The notes beneath the pieces were generated by a model, which was given only the letters and a program-made list of their open reading frames with translations, had not been told where the DNA came from and did no database searches. Of a stretch of 64,000 bases of DNA, positions 22,012 to 35,500 are shown one piece after another; the stretch's first letter is position 1, and every line of letters begins with the position of its first letter. A program made the position numbers and the translations under genes. Source of the stretch: Trichoplax adhaerens (lineage: Eukaryota; Placozoa; Uniplacotomia; Trichoplacea; Trichoplacidae); assembly GCF_000150275.1 (NCBI RefSeq), contig NW_002060956.1, positions 1 to 64,000 on the forward strand, given 5' to 3'.

Positions 22012-24520
22012 TTGCCAAGACAGAAATGAAGTTGTTCCAATACCAGTTAAAAATATAAAGACAATAACGATAGACACTTATCGAAATAGCACTTTCTATC
22101 CTCGTTTCTAAAAACTTACAATGTATCGATAACCTAATGATATTGCTTTTGTTTCAATTGTTGATTGATTTTAACTATCACCAGTCATACTATTATTTTG
22201 ATTAATTATGTACTTCAAATACAAAAGTTTCCTATGAGTTCATATAATGTAACAATAGTTATTTAGAAGATTATGACAGAATTTCTGTTTTATCTCTCCA
22301 TAATACCACTGGTATTCATCAATTTCTTATGGAGATGTTCAATAATGTGTTACTGAGAATGAACTAGCACAATTTTATTACAAAGAAATGTACAAGTATA
22401 TATATATAAGATATACCTTATCGATATCACAATATTTATTTCTAATAGTACATAGATCATAATGATTAAAATCTATAGTATAGTCAATAAAGTTCTTAAA
22501 TTTTGATCTAGCCTTCTTCAAAGTCTAAAATTTTATTTCATTTTGAACTGATTATAATGATTTGAAATGATTCAGTTGTGAATTAAAAATAGATAACTGA
22601 TGAAATTTTGAGCAGCAATATTTTAACGAGCATACATGTGTTGTATATTATGAATATTGTTCCATAATAAATCTGATTTTGAAATGACTCATCATGATGG
22701 AAACAATTGATTAATCTTCTGATTTTAACACATATTGATCAATTATTCATAATGATAATTATGTTTATAAATTGTTATGTTTAGATAACAAATTTGATGA
22801 TGAAAATCATATGCGAAACAGCTTAGCTATCATTGTCCGCCTTATTCCCGATTCTGATAGTGCAGATATATTATATTATCAGTATAATAAACGAATAATT
22901 TAAAGCGATAGCAATGTCTGAATGCATGATTTATCACTACTTGCTATATCATATTCCATACGCTTTTCCATTCTCCATCTTAACAGCTTGCTCATTTAAA
23001 ATTTTACACTGACACTCTATTAACTTTAACGAGTAAAAATGGAACATCCACGAGAATTATTTCTTAAAAGAAGTTTCACGCTCACTACAAAGTAAAGCCT
23101 TAATTAACTCTGAAATCTCTTTTATATGCAATTGTACTCATTTTATCAAAGAATTAATTAACAGTGTCTATATTATTTATTACGATCAAATGATGATTTA
23201 CGAGATGTAATTCAGCTCTAAACTATTATTAAAACGTTAGATTTTTACTCATTGACTTCTTGTACTTCAGGTACCTTACTCGTTCTTACTGTTATGAATG
23301 CAAAGATTTAGACCATTAATGAACTCTAGCGTATCTAGATGATTTCATGTTCCTAATATGTCAGTGTAGATTATAAAAACCGAGGTTGAACAGTTTATGT
23401 CGGCATAATCCGTGTCGTAAGATATGCTAGCAAATTTAAAAATGACTCTTGTGTTTGTTTTACAGTGCTATCTTTGTAGCTGTACGCTTATCCTTTCCTG
23501 ACAGTATAGGGTAAGATTTGTGCGAATATTCGTATCTATGTCACAACCCTCGCTGGCGACAAAGATTTCGTAAAGAAATTCTCGTGCAAGTATTATAACT
23601 TGAGCTACTTCCCCAGTATTTTCAGTCTATATGCGGGTGATAAACGCCGGTGTTAAGTAGCAAAAATACATATTTTACAAGTTACATTAATAGATTTATA
23701 TAATTACTAAATAAATACGAGTAGGTAGATATTCTGGAAGTTAAGGTGTTGAAACACTCTTCCTCCGTCCATAATTCCATATACGGCTCGATTATAATAT
23801 TACAGCCTAGCACATCTTTTAGTCTTCAATAAACTAACTTGCAACAGTTCTATATCACGATTTTACTACTAAGGAATTTACTAGTACAAGCCTAGAAGAA
23901 CTAATATGACCTTATCTAGATTATTCTCAAATATCAATAATCAATTAATCGGTAACGCAGTACCGTAGTAATTTACTAAATTAATGTATAAAAGGGAAAG
24001 GGCTCCGTAAGTAATATTCGTCGATAACGAAGTTATTTTTAAAATAAGGAATGTCCTAGCTGTATATCATACTTTATAAGATTACTTAAGGTGAACAATA
24101 CCTTCTATAATTATTATACGCCGGTTAGACATGTGTTTTTAGAAGTGTGTTTACAAATAATTATTGTTGTTTAATTAAGGATATTAAGGTTAGTATGAAC
24201 TATTATTAGTTGTTGCTATAATAAATAATTATATGTTCGATGCCACAGGCATGATAGTTGATTTAGGTAAGAGATGATGGTAATTTAGAATTATGTAAGA
24301 GCATACATTTATGTGTTTATCTACTTTATGAAGCCTCAATTAAGACTTGTATGTTCGATAACAAATTGTTTACTAGCAGGCTTTACTCTATATAATAGCA
24401 AACTCTTTGAAAACACTTCCATAACTTCTAGTTAAAATATTTATTTGTGACCTGCATTAATCAGTAAATCAATAAATTAATTAATTATATTTACAAATTT
24501 AAAACAACCTAAATTGATAG
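22012..24520. other. intergenic between gene 1 start and the tail-exon duplication
   Basis: About 2.5 kb of AT-rich sequence. It should hold gene 1's promoter, which I cannot pinpoint. A TATA-like tataaaag at about 23988 could belong to a decayed LTR, but no ends were found. Confidence 0.45.
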
Positions 24521-24846
24521 ACGAGCTGCGTGCGGAAGATAAATTAATACGATAGCTAACGTACTCTCTGTAATGGCTCTTATTATAATTTAGATTATTG
24601 GGGTACATATCTGGCTTAGAAGCTTATAAATCATAATATCATCTTTCTACATCTGTTACCAGATAACTACTAGATTGTATAAAATTGGAAAAATACTGCC
24701 TTATAGGAATGTAATATATTCACCAACAATACTGGATAGTAATCAGGCGATTGACGTTCATGCTCTCCATCCGGAATCAGTACCATAGAAGTAGGATAAG
24801 TACTACACTGAACCGCGTAAATCTCTAGGTATCACGAAAGTATTAT

Positions 24847-24925
24847 TTAGTGATGACCAATAGCATCCTTTTTACGATTGGTTGACAAGACTAGATGATC
24901 ACATGCCGAAATCGAAATTGTAACA
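24847..24925 (-). other. extra terminal tail exon downstream of gene 2
   Basis: 79-nt exon-like block with an AG acceptor and an open frame ending in GHH and TAA. It has exactly the same length and stop position as the tail exons at 25925-26003 (gene 2) and 46847-46925 (gene 3). It may be an alternative last exon for gene 2. Confidence 0.5.
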
Positions 24926-25172
24926 CTAAATCTAAGAAAAATTTAAGCCATAAATGATAAAGTTTAGAAACGTGCTCTATCTAGAAAATTTTTTTGAGGC
25001 ATCAATATAATCAAATATGGGCTAAATGCAAATAATAATATCGACACTATTCTAGTAGCAATAATTAATTTAATACTTGTCACTAATTAATATTAATTAG
25101 CAACTCCATACCGAAGATGTATTTTAATACGATCACTAAGGCAACTTTCTGTAAAGACTCTTATTATAGTTC

Positions 25173-25663
25173 TGTAATAAACAGCTTTGCATCAAGATAA
25201 CGTACCCGGTAATGTACGATCAATAAGTCAATTTCCTGAAGTACGTATCAGGAAATAATATCTGCACTATCAGGAACACTTCTTCACCTACCAGTAGACA
25301 ACACGAAGACTTAAATACCTCGTATTTTACGTTAAATATTCATCTTGAGAGCTAATTTTATTATACGGCATACAGCATTTATATATCTTTTTATAATAGT
25401 TCAGGAGTCCTAGTTAGTACGATTAACTTTGAAGCTATTCAATAAATTAGAAGCTAATTTTATCTACTGCTACATAGTAAAGACCACAGTATTTACCAAC
25501 GTAGATATCAAGTGACTAATACAAAATAGTAAGATTGCAACATGTTCTATCACGGAGCATTTCCATAATAATGTACAATCTGTTCTAAGTAAGTTACGAT
25601 CACTGTGAATTTAACATAGATATCTCTACTCTAATCTCGACAATACACTATATAACTGTAACA
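25173..25663 (-). mobile_element. solo LTR, family B copy 2
   Basis: 491-bp element starting tgtaataaacag and ending actgtaaca, with exact target duplication agttc (25168-25172 and 25664-25668). TATA (tatataaat) and AATAAA read on the minus strand. It is a shorter relative of the LTR at 4677-5304. Confidence 0.9.
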
Positions 25664-25924
25664 AGTTCAAAATATTCGAGCTCATATCCGGCGTAGAAGC
25701 TTACAAATTATAACCTCATCTATCTATAGCATTTACTAAATAACTCCTAGACACTGGGCAAATCCGATGAATACTCCCATATAGGAATATAATGTATTCA
25801 TCAACAACACTGCATAGTAATCTGGTGATGGACATTCACACTTTCCATCCGGAATCAGTATCAAAGAAGTAGGATAAGTGCTGCACTGAACCGCATAAAA
25901 TTTCTAGGTATCACAAATATTATT

Positions 25925-26580
25925 TTAGTGATGACTAACAGCATCAGTTTTACGGTCGGTTGACAAGACAAAATGATCGCAAGCCAAAATCGAAGTTGAA
26001 ACACTAATAGTAAAAAATTTAAGCCATAAACAATAACATTTAGAAACATGTCCCGTCTAGAGAATATTTCGAGGTATTAATGTTATCCGCTATAGATCAA
26101 ATACAACTAAATAACGAAACTATTCTAGTAGCAACATTTTATCTAAGTGATAATATAAAAGAGTATCTATCTTAACTATATAATATCATCATAGTAAAAA
26201 AGTTAACTGGCATTTAGCTAACCTATTTCGGGATTCCAATTCTAATTTATTTATTATTTTCGCAAATAGAAAAAATGTAATTTGACATTTTGATTTAGGG
26301 GAGGTTCGTAAGACATAAAGTTAATAAATATTCCCAAGGTACAGCAGTTAGCAAGTGCAATAGAAATGATGCGATTATCATTCCAGCTTACAAATTTGAT
26401 TAGCCTAAACGGATAATCATCGTCCTAAGAGAATAAATAAAAATACTGGTTTCGATTACCTGCCATCTCATTCAAATTGGGTGAACATCTTCCACTGTCT
26501 CTACATTCACGAGATGCATTCCCTGTAGAAACTGCAACTAATGGTATTTTAGCCTTCCAACTGAAATGCTTATTATCGGC
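25925..26580 (-). CDS. gene 2 C-terminal tail exons
   Basis: Exon 26460-26580 (121 nt) and terminal exon 25925-26003 (79 nt). The terminal exon read in the frame shared with its paralogs ends DAVSHH-stop. Direct splicing of 26460 to 26003 would instead enter phase 1 and give a longer hydrophobic frame ending at 25861. The shared length and stop among three copies favour the first reading, which needs an unseen linking exon. Confidence 0.45.
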
Positions 26581-29500
26581 CTGAATTAAAAATTGAAAAG
26601 AAGAGACAAATAAGCCGAAGTAATGTAACTGAATGATTGGATAAGATCATATAAATTACGAATCGATGTTGAATTAGTTTTAGACAGTAAGATATAACTT
26701 AAAATTAGTGTTTCTTATCATCCTTATTTCATCAAAAAATTGCGCTACATTGCAAAATTTTTGAATAATTCTCCATCATAAGTATTAAATGTGAATGATG
26801 TATCATACTCGCGTATCTCTGCCAATGTTGCCCATATAATTCGCTGGAAAAATCATAGAGCCGAATTTAAATCTTCTCCGAAAATAATCTTGTACCTGAA
26901 AGTCATTTATTAAATCAAGATGTAAATTACCGCTACTATCGTATTCTATTATCATAGCCGGTATTGAAAATGTTCCTCATAAAATACTATGTTACCAGCA
27001 TCTATAGTACTACTAGCATATCGCACTTAAAACTTTATGTAGGTATGTTATATGTATGTGAGATATAGATCTGGTATTACAACTTACATCACGATCTCGA
27101 TAACAGTGAAAGTAAAAAATTAGTAGCCCCTTCATACCAAAATAAATTAAAATACCATAGTCACCAATTAAGTCAATAGTAAAGGTTATTTTGATAGACA
27201 GAAAGCTTAGTGATAAAAATTAAACTTGATTTATGACTATAAAATAGGTAAGGACTTGCCTGTGGGCAATTTAATATTGTAAACAAGTAAGCAAAAGCAA
27301 TATTATCTGTAGCATAATACAAGACACCAAAGATCCAAGATATACCAAAAAGAAAGACTAATGAGATCACGGCTTTTATCCCGATTCTATATTTATAAAT
27401 GTGCGCACTTCAGTTCTTGATAAGTAATCCACAACTATGGAGAATCAATTTTATACAATTCCTGTCGCAAATCTAGATCGTAGCTATAATATCGCTGTTA
27501 TCCAGCATTAGTGTTATTTTCTTAGAAAATTAATATTAGGAATGTGTAATTTTGCGCTATACTTTAATTTTTGAATTTCAGATTTTCGGACCATAGCAGT
27601 TACTGAGAAAAGCGATCTGATAGCAGCAATCAAAACGGCAAGATTGCACTAAAGCATTCAGTTTAGAACAATAAATCAAAGCATCACTGATTAGTAAGAA
27701 TATTCGAAACAAATTTTACGCCAAGTTAGTGTTAAGTCAGGTAAGAACGGAATAGGTTAAGAATAAATAACCCACTAATGATACCCAAATCGTCATGGAT
27801 ATTGTCATAATTGCGCAAGATACCAAATTGATATTGAATTGCTAGATAAGATGTAGTTTGTGCATATTTCGATCATTACGTTGGAATAACAGCTGTAATT
27901 GCTATCTTACCACAAAGATTATAATGACTGGACCAACGAAAAACCACATTTGAAAACTTGTACTTCTAATCCAACAACTGTTAATATAAATTGCTATCAA
28001 TATCGATTTAATAGAAACAGAAATTCACAGTTTTCTGTTACAATACCGTTAGTATTGTAAAGTATAAATTTTATAATTTTGGACCTTAAAATGTACTTCA
28101 GTAAAAGTAGGTCTTAAATAAGACATTTATATTTTTAGAAGATCGCTATGTATTTGCTGATATACCGATACCTCACTGATACTAAATTTAATAAAACTAT
28201 TATTAGAGTATTTTAATATTATGATTATGATTGCATGTTTAATGTTATAGTCGCCGAACATTATTCTAGACAAGAGTCTTAGAAAAGTGGGATACCGTAG
28301 GAAAATCTGTTTACATATTTACTAGGTTGGTGAACACTTAATTAAGAGATAAAAATAGCAATAATAAACATCTTTAACGCGTAGACGTTTTCTATATAAC
28401 TAGAGTTTCTCTTAAAATAAAAATAACTGTTGTTAACAACTTTAGTTTAAAACTTGACTTTGTATCTTAAGTTAACTTGTGTTTTCTTGTTCCAACTACT
28501 GAATTGTGACATTATCAAGTATTTATAACTTACTAATCTGGATTTCGATATGCATCTAAACCAGATAGCGCTGATATAAGCACTATTACTACTGGAGGTG
28601 CTAATATGAGAGCCATTTGAAAAAAATTGTGCGAAAAACAAAAAGACAAACATTACTTAGGATTCAATATTTGCATAGTTATCGGACGGTCTTTTACAAT
28701 CTTCGGAATGAATAGCTCCTAAATAATTCTAACAATAGGCAATACTACGCTGACAATTAATATAAGATATTAGAACATTAACTATTAGCCGTCCTTATAT
28801 AACACCATACTAAAGTACACTGGATACCTAAAACTAAAGAAAGTGTGATATCGTTACCTTACTGAAGTAATCGGATACTTTAACCTACCCCATCCTAAAA
28901 CAAAATAGACCCTTCGAATGTTGGGATTTAGGTTTTTGCGGATAGAAGAAATTTTTTGCAAGAGCGTTAAGGCTGCCATCATCATCCACGTTAAACTAGC
29001 CAAATAGAAAAAGTGTAGTCCAATCGCAATCGCAGTACAAAGAAACTAAAATTGAAATAAAAGTAAAATTATTTAAATTGCACTAGTAAATTTCAAGCAA
29101 TTAATTTTTTACTATGACGTAACAGTAGCCAAGAAGTCTACAACTATCTGAGGGATAATAGCATTTATTATAGTGGTACGAGAATTTGATCTTAAGGACA
29201 TGAGATGAATCGTTTGCATGCTAAATCTTTAGAATATAGACTATATACGTTTCGAAAGACAGATGCAGGGTAAATACAGTAAACGAATCACTTGATAATC
29301 AAAATATTAAAATTTCTGAAAGCCTATATTTGATGATTTTTGCCTAAAAGTCATCATTAATTACCGGTATTTTTGCTGCACGTATACCAACTAAAAATCC
29401 ACAAATAGATACCGCCATAGCGATAGCTAAATTCAGATGAACGAAGCTCTTTACTGGATCTAGTTTTCTGTTTGAAAATATTAATGAAGACATTATTATT

Positions 29501-32500
29501 AAGATAGTATCGATATCCATTGAATTTACAGTACTGCAGATCAAGAAATGTTTGCGATTTTAGAAACTTTCTTGCTACCATTCTATTCAATGGATATTAT
29601 ATTATCAATAGCGTGGGTAACATGCAGATCTTATTTATTCAATGTAGATGATTTTATCGATAGTATCGATATCTTTTAAATAAATTATCCTTAACGAATG
29701 CTACCGTATGCTTAATCTGAATGTAAGTAGCTTGATCGCTACTGCATATTATTAATAAATTATTGTTGACTAATACATTACTGTTCTCATCCTTTATCTA
29801 TTCTTTTATTATTAGTAGCATATTATTGTGTTACAGTCATGCATCGCTGAGAATTTAAAATAAAAATTAAAAATAATTTCTCGTCGGCCTTTATTAAAGC
29901 TAAAAATTGGCCTTGCACTGTCTTGAATTATTTTATATCGTATTTTACAGAAATCTTACTAACCTGATGCTAATGAATATAGTTATCATGATAAGCAGAG
30001 CAAGTAGGGAAATGCTGCAGCCTATGTAAGTGATCCAACGGAGGGATATTTTGTATGGCCTGGCAAGCGCCTAAAACGGTAGTCGATTATTATCAGTTGA
30101 TGTAACATCGAATTCAGTAAGGTAAGATAGTTTATGATTACATTCAAAATCTTCTAAATTAACTATAGCATCTGCTGGAAGTAAATTGAACTTAAGTCTA
30201 CAGTAATTTGTGCTTTCTGAAGTGATATAAACTACGCAATAGAGAAAACTATCTTGCGTTCAAGAAAATGTGTAGTTTGAAAACGGTATTAACTAGTAAA
30301 ACAATGGATAAAGTACTGCCTAAGCAGATTGCAGCTTACGGTATGTTTAATAAACAAATTCTCCGTTAAGCATAAAATCTATAGTAAAAAGATGAGTAAT
30401 TTGCTGTTTTCTAAAACTATTATTGCCATCTATTATGTCATTGCCTATAAATAATTACACATCGACATTGTCTTTAAACTACGCTTAATTCATCAAAACC
30501 CTTAACTTCATTTCTTCTTACCTTAGAACGTTGCATAAGGACCGCAAAATTTGTAAAATGGACTGTCGTGCAGTGTACTTGAGTCGAATTGTATTCCAAT
30601 AATTCCATTCCGAATTCTGACCAATGACTTTATCATGATTATGCGCGTACATAATGAAGTATGAGCGTCGTTACGATTAGTAAGACAAAATCTTACGATA
30701 ATACACCTTTGCATGTTAAATTTTATTTAAAGTTTGGAGTAATATTATAATCACAAAATAAAGATACTTTATCCTTTTCAATCGTGGTAGACTAATGTTT
30801 GATCTTTCTCTTTTGAGCTACATTTACATGTTTTAGTGTTACATTTGTATTAGTATGGCAGTTAAGTTAACTTACTTCTTCTCCCAATATGTGCATTGAT
30901 AAGGTGGATTGGCCTAATAGAATAGCAACCGTAATTGTATTAGTTTTTAGTCAAAATAAAAAATAATCAATAAATTAATATGATCAAACTAAACTGACCT
31001 GCTGATTTTGTAGCTTAAAGTAGAAATGAACAGGTAATGCAAATTTATCAGCTTGCAGTGGATACACGGAACAAGACAAGAAAGTGGAAATGATGACACT
31101 AGAGAAAATTTAAGTAACACTACTTAAAAATATCTGCACTATTAATGAAGTGAAAGAATTTGAAACCTCAATGAGTACCGTAGTCAGTTTTATGTCATAT
31201 GATTGTGTAAATTTAAACCTATACCTGTCGTTATTGCTTTCATGAGTATTGTTTTTTGCCCAACTTGTGCCTACATTATACGATCTCACTACCACCGTGA
31301 CAGAATCGTCTAAATGGTATTTATAAAATTATAAGCAAGCGGACTATTATCAAGTTTGGCAGGACAATAAAGTTACATGTATGATTACAATTTGTTCATC
31401 CAGTAGTTTCGTAAAATTGGATATACAGTATATTTAAAATTATACTATGAAATAACCTAAAAATATCGTCTGTTCAGAGAAAACTAATTTCAATATTACT
31501 TCCGAGTTTTATCAACACAGGTACTATAGATCAGATTACGACTAAAATAAGGATATCACTAAAAATACGATACGCATCAAGTACCCTGATCAGAAAATTG
31601 GAAAGCCGAACGGGGAATCTCTACTCCGACTACAGGCTCGTCGGATAATGATAATGCTAAATTAATGGTTGGCTTGGTATCTGATAATGAAATTCCTTGA
31701 ATGATTAATTCTTTTCATAAGATGAAAGCCACCAGTGGGCAGTGGGATAAATCACAAGAAATAAAAATTAGTTAGTTAAAGTGATCTTACTAACTTGATC
31801 ATAATAGTTTACTTTATATAAATTCAGTATATCAGCAATAACGATCTCACAAGTACGATTCCATTTTTGAAATAGTAACTTAATCGTAGCAATACTACAT
31901 ATGAAAGCGTTAATATTACGAACTTTTAAGAAACCTAATGATATACATTTAAAATTACAATACGCTATAACAATTTTAACACTAGTTATCTTCAGTAAAT
32001 ACCCGATTGAGGTGTAGCGAAAGTAAATCGCGTAGTAATGTTAGCTTGATGAATTTCTCTTGCCAAATTTGCATCAAATTTATCGATTCGCTTGAAAACA
32101 GTATTTTTATTCTATAGAAAGGAATATAGATGTGACTGATCTGGTCAAATATTTATTGTTGCTAGTTCTAATTATCCTATCTCAATCAGTTAAAAGTATC
32201 ATATACGATCCAAATAAATTATGATTTTATCTCTTCTAGTGTAATGAAATTGGTCTTTACAAAGACAATTTCATTGATGTTTCATTCATTTTGAATGAAA
32301 CATCAAGGTATGAAACTTTACTACTATGATATTCTAATAGACATCCCTATTTTGCAAACCTTTTCAACTTCATTTCTGATACTTGCCATAAATTGACTGT
32401 TAGCAAGTTGTATCTTCGTAATCTATATAATCAGTAAAAGTGTGGGTATTTTAACTTATACAGCGAAATTGAATATTCATTCTTGGTTAATACCATTCTA

Positions 32501-35500
32501 TCATACCCCTATATTGCAACATACATATGTAAATATTATTGTCAGATGGCACTAGGAAGATTTAAGAATCTAATACTGCTTAGTATGTTAATCTTTGTTT
32601 GAATGTAATGACTACTAACTTTATTAGATATAAGGTACGGTACTGTATCAGGTTACCCCTAACAGCCAATATACGGTATTTCAATTTTAAAGAAAATAGT
32701 GGACAGCCGACTATTTTACGCCACATACTTTACTGCTCTACTATATATTACCATCATATAGTGTGTTTACCAGGTCTCTACATGTTTTAATGACAGTAAA
32801 TGTATGTATTATTCTTATACTAAAAGTTGTAGAAAGTACTCTACTCATACGTCGGTTTAAATCACATCTTTTTTAATTTTACTTATATGGAAACTTTTTA
32901 AACACACCGTACTTTCAAGTTACACAACTGCTTAAATTTTGCTGAAAATACTACAGTAACCATCTAGTCAGTAAGCTTGCTAAAAGTTTTACAGTTACTA
33001 TACGGTGTTTTAATTTTAAAGATACTAGCTCAGCAGCCCGTCGTTTAATTGCCGACAGTATGCATAAGAAATCTTATGATTATCATTAACCATTTCATTA
33101 TTCTCGACATCAGGTGCAATATGGCTTTCGCTATCCAAGGACGAAGGCTGATACAGTAGAGTACTTGCGGTTGCTATCGTAATAATAATAATGTAGTATT
33201 AATGAAATAGTGAAAGGATAAAGATCATAAGATATTAGGACCAATTAAAATTACACCGCACGATGTTGTAGAAACAGTATAGTCATAACTGCTCTTTAAA
33301 TTAGAGACGTAAAGAGGACTGAAATCAATGATGATTTATTACCGGTAATAGCTGTAGTGGTGGAAACGATACTCGAACTGTCAGATTTCAACAAATCGGA
33401 TAAATGTTGATGATGGATAGTTGTACGCTCTGTATCGCACACACTTGCACTTCCAATAGAGATATCATTGGCACTGAAATTATCTATTAGAGCATCCAAT
33501 GATCTTAAATTATCAACAAGCTTGAAATGAAGTACATAAAAAGCGAAAGTGCACAAATTTACTTGTTGAAGGAAAATGATTTTCAAAGGCACTAGAGCTG
33601 ATATGAAAGTAGCAAGTATCGGAAGCCTTCAATTGTACTTGACTCGTTGTACTCGCAGGCATGATGATACTCATACCAGAATTATTATTGGTCCGTAAAT
33701 TACTTAAGACTGATTGATCATGGAAACTTTCGTCATCACTTACAACAATCACACTTGTTACCGAAGTCATTTTAGAAGTTTTATCCATAATACTCGACGA
33801 GATAGTGGACAAGGCTAATGAATCCTCGTACGCTTTTGAATTAGCATCAAAATCTAATGTAGTGGTAGCAATCACTTGCGAGGTGCTAGACATGGTTGCA
33901 ATTTTGTTACTATCAAAATCAACATTAACCAAGAAGCTAGAGGATGAAAGCTGATTATAGATGTTGGTACTGTCTTCACCCACTATCACGCTTGCTGTTG
34001 AGATAATATTTTAGAGTATTATTGATATGGACAATAAATAATGTAGATAGATATTTTCACACTTACTTGAATTATAGATGGAATTAAAAATAGCAGTTGG
34101 TAGAAATTGCGTTTCGCTACTTGCTATCATGCCAATATTGACTAATAAATTAGACGACAAAGACGAATAATGGTTCTGGCTAGTAGAGCTTTCTCTATCA
34201 CTAGCTATCTTATTTGTTATTAAGAAAATATTCACTTCATTATCAGCGACAGAAACGGATGATATTGATGGATCCTCGTTCTTGCTTGAAGTAATAATCA
34301 AATTTAAATTACTAGATGGTAGTAACTGTGATCCACCTGTAGTCGTGAAAGTCGAATTACTAGTATAGCTGTTACTCAGTAATAAGCTAGATGAAGTTGA
34401 ATGATCATCTCGGACTACTGAACTTTCTTCATCATTACTACTATAGCTGCTACTAAGTAATAAACTAGATGAAGTTGAATTATCATCTCGGACTACTAAA
34501 CTTTCTTCAGTACTAACTATCGTTTCTGCTGTTGAAACGGTCTCGATATTACTATCAACAGCCAAAGAGGACAATGATGGAGACCCATTTACATACTTAG
34601 CTGAAGTCAATAATTCTAATTCACTGGAAGTACTGTCGCTTAGGATTCTAGTATTGGTGGATAAGGTAGTCAATGATGATGATAGTAAATTTATGCCATT
34701 ATTTTCAGTATCCCATCGCACAGTTATAGAAGTGGATAGATCTAACTGACCATTAGCAGTTGTTGTTAAAATAATATTTTCGCTGATTGAAGTTGACATC
34801 TCCACAAGGGAATTTAGTTGGCTAGTAGAAACAGTTGACGTTGCTGAACTTGTGCAGGTAATACTTGAAGAAGTGGAAGAAGATACGCTAATTGGTCTTT
34901 GACAAATGTATTTAAGATCAGTAGCACAGTCATCATCACGCCAGTAAAAATTTGATGAATCAAGCTTGACAATATGAACACATCTATTGCTAGCATTCAT
35001 TGGATAATTAGTCTTCCAAAACTGTGAACCAGTTGTAACACTTCGACCAGTTGCCATCCAGTAATAATCGCTGATGACATTGTATCCCGATCTATCTTTT
35101 AACCCTATCCAGTAATTTGCTACAGATTCTAGAATTTCATCTAGGTTTCCATGAATTGTAGGGGTATTGTCAACTGCTAAGTCACCACCAGGAAATACTT
35201 GACAAGCAGTCCGGGCATTATCAAAAGATTTAATAGTTGAAAAACCCTTAAAACAACCATCAGCTATTCCTGTCCATCCATCAGCACATTCTTCTGTTCA
35301 TAACAGATTTGATAATTAGCTAAAATTTAAAATTTCGTATTCTACTGCATTTTAAACATATTAACAATAAAGTTACGTCTAGAAAGTTAGGATCAGTCAC
35401 TTGATTACAGAAAGTGTAGTACGACCGCATTGTCTAGATAAGCGCAGAAAATTACTCTTTTCAATTTTAAACTAAAGGTTACCCAAATCTTAGAATGTCG

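Larger units (their letters stand above)
24525..26134. repeat. tandem duplication (about 540 bp) carrying a receptor tail exon
   Basis: 24525-25064 and 25101-26134 are direct copies; the second is interrupted by LTR B copy 2. Removing the LTR and one target duplication leaves about 538 bp. Shared landmarks are ctccatccggaatcagta, a stretch ending tctaggtatcac, and the tail exon. Copy 1 lacks the LTR, so the insertion followed the duplication. Confidence 0.85.
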
